From an uncultured Collinsella sp. (GTDB lineage: Bacteria > Actinomycetota > Coriobacteriia > Coriobacteriales > Coriobacteriaceae), in assembly GCA_902462065.1 (NCBI GenBank), contig CABQAK010000058.1, positions 1 to 9,387 of the forward strand: 9,387 nt of DNA, read 5' to 3'. The notes under the pieces were generated by a model. That model did no database searches. It was not told the DNA's origin and saw only the letters and a list, made by a program, of their open reading frames with translations. Both the position numbers and the translations under genes were made by a program. Shown here piece after piece: positions 6,383-9,387 of this stretch (the first letter of the stretch is position 1; the number at the start of each line of letters is the position of its first letter).

Positions 6383-7546
6383 ATGAACTCATTCACGTAC
6401 GACTACCCGGTCAGGAACTACTTCGGCGAGGGGGCCATGGACCAGGCACTCGACGCCGAGATGGGTGCCATGGGCAAGACAGTGATGCTCGCCTACGGCG
6501 GAGGCTCGGTCAAACGAACCGGCGTCTACGGCCACGTGGTCGATAAACTCACGAGCGCGGGCAAGCGCGTGGTGGACTTCGGCGGCATCATGCCCAATCC
6601 GACCTACGAGAAGTGCCAGGAAGGCGCCGCGCTCGCACGCGAGGAGCAGGTCGACTTCATTCTCTCCGTCGGCGGCGGGTCGGTCTTCGACTGCTGCAAG
6701 GTGGTCTCCGCGCAGGCGATGCTTGACGAGGACATCGAGACGTTCGAGCACGCCGACGGCAAGATGCCGAGCTCGTTCATCCCCATGGGATGCATCGTTA
6801 CGCTCTCCGGCACGGGCGCCGAGCAGAACAACGGCGCCGTCATCACCAACGAGGAGACGCACGTGAAGGGCGCCTATCTGGGGGCGATGCCCATGTGGGC
6901 GGCGCTCGACCCGGCGCTCACGCTCACCGTACCGCATGCGCAGTTCATGAGCGGCGCGTTCGACACGCTCTCGCACTGCATGGAGAGCTATTTCGGAAGC
7001 CCGCGCGGACGCAACGTCACCGACGACATCAACCTCGCCATCCAGCGTAACGTCATCCGCAACATGCGCGTCATCGCGGACGACGACCAGAACCTCGATG
7101 CCCGAAGCGAGCTCGTCTATGACTCCGCCATGGCCGAGAACGGCGTGCTCAAGATCGGCAAGTCAACGGACTTCCAGGCGCACATGATCCAGCACCAGTA
7201 CGGCGCCTACACCCACACCAACCACGGCATGGGGCTCGCGGTCATCCACCCTGCGCTCTACCGCCACCTTGCCCCCGAGGCGCCCGAGCAGTTCGCCCGC
7301 TGGGCGCGCGAGGTGTGGGGCGTCGACGCCAAGGGCAAAGACGACCTTACGGTGGCGCTCGAGGGCATCGACCGCCTGCAGACGTTCATCGGCGAGATGG
7401 GGCTTCCCACGAGCTTCGCCGAGATGGGCTCCGACGCGTCCGACGAGACGCTGCACAAGGTTGCGGACACCTGCGTGCTCACCGGCGGCTGCGCCAAGAA
7501 ACTGGAGCGCAGCGAGGTGTTCCAGATTCTGACCGAGTGCCTCTAG
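6383..7546 (+). CDS. Iron-type alcohol dehydrogenase, YqhD-like NADPH-dependent aldehyde reductase
   Basis: The 387-residue protein has the same length as E. coli YqhD and matches it throughout: YGGGSVKRTGVYGHV (38-52), FGGIMPNPTYE (66-76), VGGGSVFDCCK (96-106), IPMGCIVTLSGTGAE and LDPALTLTVP. The four metal ligands fall at the YqhD numbers: Asp194 and His198 in FDTLSHCMESYF, His267 in DFQAHMIQHQ and His281 in HTNHGMG. YqhD reduces many short aldehydes, including acrolein, methylglyoxal and butyraldehyde, with NADPH, and protects against reactive aldehydes. I infer the same role here, making alcohols from aldehydes next to two aldo/keto reductases. The open frame extends further upstream, but GGAGG eight bases before 6383 and the YqhD-length product fix the start. 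The last gene of this operon, it has no strong terminator after it, only a weak stem over its stop codon. Confidence 0.94.
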   Translation: MNSFTYDYPVRNYFGEGAMDQALDAEMGAMGKTVMLAYGGGSVKRTGVYGHVVDKLTSAGKRVVDFGGIMPNPTYEKCQEGAALAREEQVDFILSVGGGSVFDCCKVVSAQAMLDEDIETFEHADGKMPSSFIPMGCIVTLSGTGAEQNNGAVITNEETHVKGAYLGAMPMWAALDPALTLTVPHAQFMSGAFDTLSHCMESYFGSPRGRNVTDDINLAIQRNVIRNMRVIADDDQNLDARSELVYDSAMAENGVLKIGKSTDFQAHMIQHQYGAYTHTNHGMGLAVIHPALYRHLAPEAPEQFARWAREVWGVDAKGKDDLTVALEGIDRLQTFIGEMGLPTSFAEMGSDASDETLHKVADTCVLTGGCAKKLERSEVFQILTECL

Positions 7547-7574
7547 ATCGGCAGCGGGTCCCGATCCGCCCGCG

Positions 7575-8143
7575 CCGAAGAAAACCGTACGACTCCGAGA
7601 TGTCATCGTAATCGTAGGACCCGGCGAGCCCGCCGCGCCTGATGAATCCGTCGAAGTCGTCGTCGACGGCCCCCTGCTCGTCAAAGTAGAAGCGGTATTC
7701 GCCGAAGCTGAAGGGGAGGATGTGTACCTCCCCGTGGCGCCCTGTGAACAGGGTCGCCAGGTCCGAACTCAGGAGGAACGCGTTCGATCCCGTGAGGTAG
7801 ATATCCCATCCGCCACGCGCGTGAATGCTGTTAATTGCTTTCTCGAACCCCTCACACAGCTGCACCTCGTCGATGAAGAGACGGTTGCGGGCGCCCTCTT
7901 TGTGCCGCTCTATGATTTCGCGATGCAGCGCTGGTACTCGAGCAGTAGCTCGTTGTCGAGGTCCAGCAGGTCGATGTAGACGTTGTTGGAGGATGGGTCC
8001 TTCCGAGCAACGGAGGTGGAGAACGCCTTCATGAGCTCGGACTTGCTGGAGCGGCGCATCCCCGTGATCACCTTGATGTCCCAGGTGCCCTCGAGCGCCC
8101 AAAGCCGCTCCATGTACGTAGTGCGGTCGACCCAATCAATCAT
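7575..8143 (-). pseudogene. AAA_14-type ATPase, truncated, frameshifted and with damaged Walker A
   Basis: Two leftward frames form the N-terminal half of an AAA_14/DUF4143-type ATPase. The first runs from the ATG at 8143 (MIDWVDRTTYMERLW) through TWDIKVITGMRRSSKSELMK, a Walker A in which the Gly before Lys is Ser (codon 8047-8045), to YIDLLDLDNE. Near 7930-7935 a missing base shifts the frame. The second frame continues with ALHREIIERHKEG, the Walker B LFIDEVQ, the sensor-like YLTGSNAFLLSSDLATL, and ILPFSFGEYRFYFDEQG. Recognisable sequence stops at SYGFLR near 7575, only about 30 bases after the alcohol dehydrogenase stop. The C-terminal DUF4143 nuclease-like part is gone. Family members are about 400 residues; fewer than 200 remain. 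These ATPases are frequent accessory genes in gut anaerobes. The role is unknown, and this copy cannot work. Confidence 0.85.
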
Positions 8144-8199
8144 CAGCTCTTTCTCGGTTTCAAAACCGATAAGGAAATATGCGCAAGGGCGCGTCGGAG

Positions 8200-8460
8200 G
8201 GTAAGCCCCAGCCATGTCATGTCGGCAGAAGCCCTCGACCGGCGGCACGACGAAGTCGAAATAGCCCTCGATTTCCCGCGGGCCCTCTTCGAAATCTTGA
8301 TGGTATATGCGACGCCGTAGAGCATCGGCAACGCGTTCTGCTATGCGCCGCCTTCGGCATTGGAATCGCCCTTGCCCCGCACAGCAACGTAGCTCATAGA
8401 CGGAACGATCAGGATGCTCGGCTTGTCAGGCGGTTTGCCCGTGATGTTGTAGCGCACCGT
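8200..8460 (-). pseudogene. GyrI-like small-molecule-binding protein, fragment with stop and frameshift
   Basis: Leftward from 8460 the frame reads YNITGKPPDKPSILIVPSM and SYVAVRGKGDSNAEGGA. It then hits TAG (8343-8341) where relatives usually have Tyr, and resumes with QNALPMLYGVAYTIK. A frameshift between about 8280 and 8297 leads to EEGPREIEGYFDFVVPPVEG. Intact GyrI-like domain proteins (about 200 residues) have IAVRGKGDPNEEGGAYQ, LYAVAYT and FEYVVPPLEGFW in the same order, so the family is clear. The true N-terminus and the C-terminal half are missing. The end runs into the start of the ATPase pseudogene, suggesting a deletion that joined the two remnants. GyrI-like domains bind drugs or other small ligands and are often paired with regulators. 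This copy is non-functional. Confidence 0.8.
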
Positions 8461-8553
8461 AGACGCTGATGGAGATGGCTGCGCGCGGGCACGGGCGCGC
8501 CACCGCACTTCACAGCTTGTTTCTCAAGTATTTGGGACGCACACGCGGCGTTC

Positions 8554-8576
8554 AAAAATGCGGAGCGACTCCGCAT
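8554..8576 (-). terminator. Intrinsic terminator of the toxin-like gene
   Basis: Read leftward, ATGCGGAG and CTCCGCAT form a perfect 8-bp stem with a three-base loop (8576-8558), followed directly by TTTTT (8558-8554). It lies about 25 bases after the stop codon of the gene at 8601-9050. A smaller GGCTC/GAGCC stem at 8577-8592 sits just before it. It isolates the toxin-like unit from the decayed genes to the left. Confidence 0.9.
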
Positions 8577-8600
8577 GGCTCGAGACTGAGCCGAGGTGCC

Positions 8601-9050
8601 CTACTTCTCGCTCTCCAGCAGCCCCACGATGCGGTCGATGTCGACGGCAAAGCGAGGCCTTCCCTCGCGCTCGTAGCGGTCGAGGTATGCCTGGCACTCG
8701 GAGACGATGCGCTTGGTGTTGCCGTCGATGATGCGCTGGAGCGTCTCGTAGTAGGCCGAGCCCTCGGTCCTGAAGCGGCGCTGGTAGACCTTGGTTATGG
8801 GGAACATCTTGATGTAGTGGATGCCGTGGCGGCAGCCGGGGCGCGTCGTGGGGCGGGGTGGCAACGCAAAGTACTGGTCTTTGGGCGCGTTAGGGGCGAT
8901 GTTGGAACGCAGCGGCACGGCGAAGTCCCTGCGCTTCCCGCGGAAACGCAGCCTCACCACCACGATGCAGGGGCGATTGTGCTTAAGCATGAGCTCGCGG
9001 TCGCCTTCGACGAGGTCGAAGAAGTCCTGGGAGATGGATACGATCTTCAT
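8601..9050 (-). CDS. Putative ToxN/AbiQ-family endoribonuclease toxin of a type III toxin-antitoxin system
   Basis: The 149-residue protein begins KIVSISQDFFDLVEGD, then NRPCIVVVRLRFRGKRRDFA and VPLRSN (46-50). Later come HGIHYIKMFPI (75-85) and a helical, Arg/Glu-rich C-terminus. ToxN/AbiQ/TenpN toxins share this plan: an N-terminal SI...yi..L..D, an RP-[FY]-[IV]-G strand, a Y-[FL]-x-PL-[ST]-S strand where the Ser is catalytic, and a late strand ending in FMIPI. Ser49 here would be that Ser. These toxins are sequence-specific RNases held inactive by a processed RNA made just upstream, and some cause abortive phage infection. ToxN is about 170 residues, so this one is slightly short. The start has GAAGGGGG eight bases upstream. 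A structured leader with its own promoter and a downstream terminator makes it a separate unit. The assignment is by motif recall; remote homology only, and an orphan protein of another type remains possible. Confidence 0.6.
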   Translation of the reverse strand: MKIVSISQDFFDLVEGDRELMLKHNRPCIVVVRLRFRGKRRDFAVPLRSNIAPNAPKDQYFALPPRPTTRPGCRHGIHYIKMFPITKVYQRRFRTEGSAYYETLQRIIDGNTKRIVSECQAYLDRYEREGRPRFAVDIDRIVGLLESEK

Positions 9051-9075
9051 CGGTTACGCCCCCTTCATACGAAGC

Positions 9076-9194
9076 GGGGCCCGCATCGCTGCAGGCCCCT
9101 ACAGGTGGGCGATATTCTACGCCTTGCGGCACCCCGTCGCTCACGGAGGTTAAACGTACACGTAAGCCGTACTCTGAAAGCCGCGGCTTCCGGC
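9076..9194 (-). ncRNA. Candidate structured RNA antitoxin/leader upstream of the toxin-like gene
   Basis: About 120 bases between the candidate promoter and the toxin-like gene show no convincing coding frame but strong structure on the leftward strand. There is a palindrome AAGCCGCGGCTT (9178-9189) with CGGCTT repeated 14 bases on. CTCCGT/ACGGGG lies around 9148-9132, and GTGCC-GCAA-GGCGT at 9132-9119. A 10-bp stem GGGGCCTGCA-GCGA-TGCGGGCCCC follows at 9099-9076. The last two have GNRA loops (GCAA, GCGA) and G-U pairs only when transcribed leftward; the opposite strand would have A-C mismatches. No long tandem repeats like those of classical ToxI are seen, so the antitoxin, if real, would be a short or single-unit form. 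A protein-coding leader or simple 5' UTR cannot be excluded. Confidence 0.35.
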
Positions 9195-9198
9195 AAGT

Positions 9199-9226
9199 AG
9201 TTTATACCACGAAAGGTCGCTTTCAA
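9199..9226 (-). promoter_or_regulatory. Candidate promoter for the leader RNA and toxin-like gene
   Basis: Read leftward, TGGTATAAA (9209-9201) is an extended -10 element. TTGAAA lies upstream at 9226-9221, 14 bases from TATAAA or 16 from the overlapping TAAACT. The 14-base gap is short for a -35, but an extended -10 can work with a poor -35. Transcription would begin near 9194. Confidence 0.5.
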
Positions 9227-9279
9227 TGCGCATAGCTCGCAAAATAACACTCGCTGGGCCGTCACCCCTGGCAGTTACC

Positions 9280-9297
9280 CTCCAATCTTCATTGGAG
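9280..9297. repeat. Small hairpin upstream of the toxin unit
   Basis: CTCCAAT (9280-9286) and ATTGGAG (9291-9297) form a perfect 7-bp stem with the loop CTTC (GAAG on the other strand). It lies about 55 bases beyond the candidate -35 element and is not followed by a T-run on either strand. It may be an operator or part of an upstream transcript; nothing else identifies it. Confidence 0.45.
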
Positions 9298-9316
9298 TCA
9301 GCAGGTCAATTCATAC

Positions 9317-9365
9317 AGTTATGGGGGTGTATCCTAAAGGGAATCAAATTTACACCCCCATAACT
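9317..9365. repeat. 49-bp element of two perfect 15-bp inverted repeats
   Basis: AGTTATGGGGGTGTA (9317-9331) is the exact complement of TACACCCCCATAACT (9351-9365), with 19 bases between. The inward-pointing GGGTGTA and GGGTGTAAAT ends look like terminal repeats of IS256-type elements, which carry TGTGTAAA near the inner end. It could be a minimal remnant or MITE made of both ends of such an element. No target-site duplication is evident in the flanks. It could instead be a strong RNA hairpin, but no T-tract follows closely. No gene is seen from 9227 to the window end. Confidence 0.6.
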
Positions 9366-9387
9366 AAGGAATTTTCTATTCCCACTC

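Noticed and set aside
5413..6396. 327-codon leftward open frame
   Set aside because: It is the antisense shadow of the second aldo/keto reductase, full of Val, Arg, Glu and His runs typical of reversed high-GC genes.
7546..7566. GATCGG/CCGATC stem over the alcohol dehydrogenase stop as a terminator
   Set aside because: Only six base pairs and no following T-run; too weak to call.
8469..9200. 243-codon rightward open frame over the toxin-like gene
   Set aside because: It has no recognisable motifs and an Ala/Val/Arg/His-rich shadow composition. The leftward gene has a good ribosome binding site, a terminator and family-like motifs.
9317..9365. IS circle junction
   Set aside because: In a circle junction the outer ends of the repeats face each other. 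Here the inner ends face each other, which fits a minimal element or hairpin instead.
1..9387. CRISPR arrays, tRNA or rRNA genes, integrase or transposase genes
   Set aside because: No regularly spaced repeats, cloverleaf patterns, rRNA-like stretches or recombinase motifs were seen on either strand.

Overview
The base composition, the compact operons and the gene types fit an anaerobic, high-GC actinobacterium of the Coriobacteriia (an Eggerthella-, Slackia- or Collinsella-like gut bacterium). This is inferred from gene style, because no rRNA or other marker gene is in the window. The window reads as a reactive-carbonyl and redox detoxification island, flanked by decaying accessory genes and by a candidate RNA-antitoxin toxin locus.

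Left part (1-3161). A short C-terminal remnant of an ATPase lies at the left edge. Next come three leftward genes: an iron-sulfur-flavoprotein-like FMN reductase (272-802), a broken alpha/beta hydrolase (951-1733) and an intact carboxymuconolactone decarboxylase-cupin fusion (1736-2500). A MerR-family regulator (2721-3161) diverges from them. It has a cysteine at position 52, as in the aldehyde sensor AdhR. A 20-bp dyad between the divergent genes carries a leftward -35 box, so the MerR protein probably controls the leftward genes and itself.

Middle part (3162-7546). A strong two-way terminator separates merR from a leftward LysR regulator (3299-4198). The LysR gene diverges from an aldo/keto reductase (4328-5176), and a T-N11-A dyad lies between them. 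A flavodoxin remnant, a second aldo/keto reductase (5488-6339) and a YqhD-like iron-type alcohol dehydrogenase (6383-7546) follow. This resembles the E. coli yqhD-dkgA aldehyde-reduction pair, but next to a LysR rather than an AraC-type regulator.

Right part (7547-9387). Two broken leftward genes occur here: an AAA_14-type ATPase with a damaged Walker A and a GyrI-like protein. Further right is an intact leftward gene (8601-9050) that resembles ToxN/AbiQ-family endoribonuclease toxins. Its own terminator lies downstream. Upstream is a structured, apparently non-coding leader with an extended -10 promoter and two GNRA-capped hairpins that form well only in the leftward transcript. This is the best candidate for an undescribed system: a type III toxin-antitoxin locus with an unrecognised RNA antitoxin. 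A 49-bp element made of two perfect 15-bp inverted repeats lies at the right end.

Five broken genes stand beside intact ones, so this is an accessory region that has gained and lost genes. The intact genes mostly reduce aldehydes or handle small reactive molecules and have two dedicated regulators.
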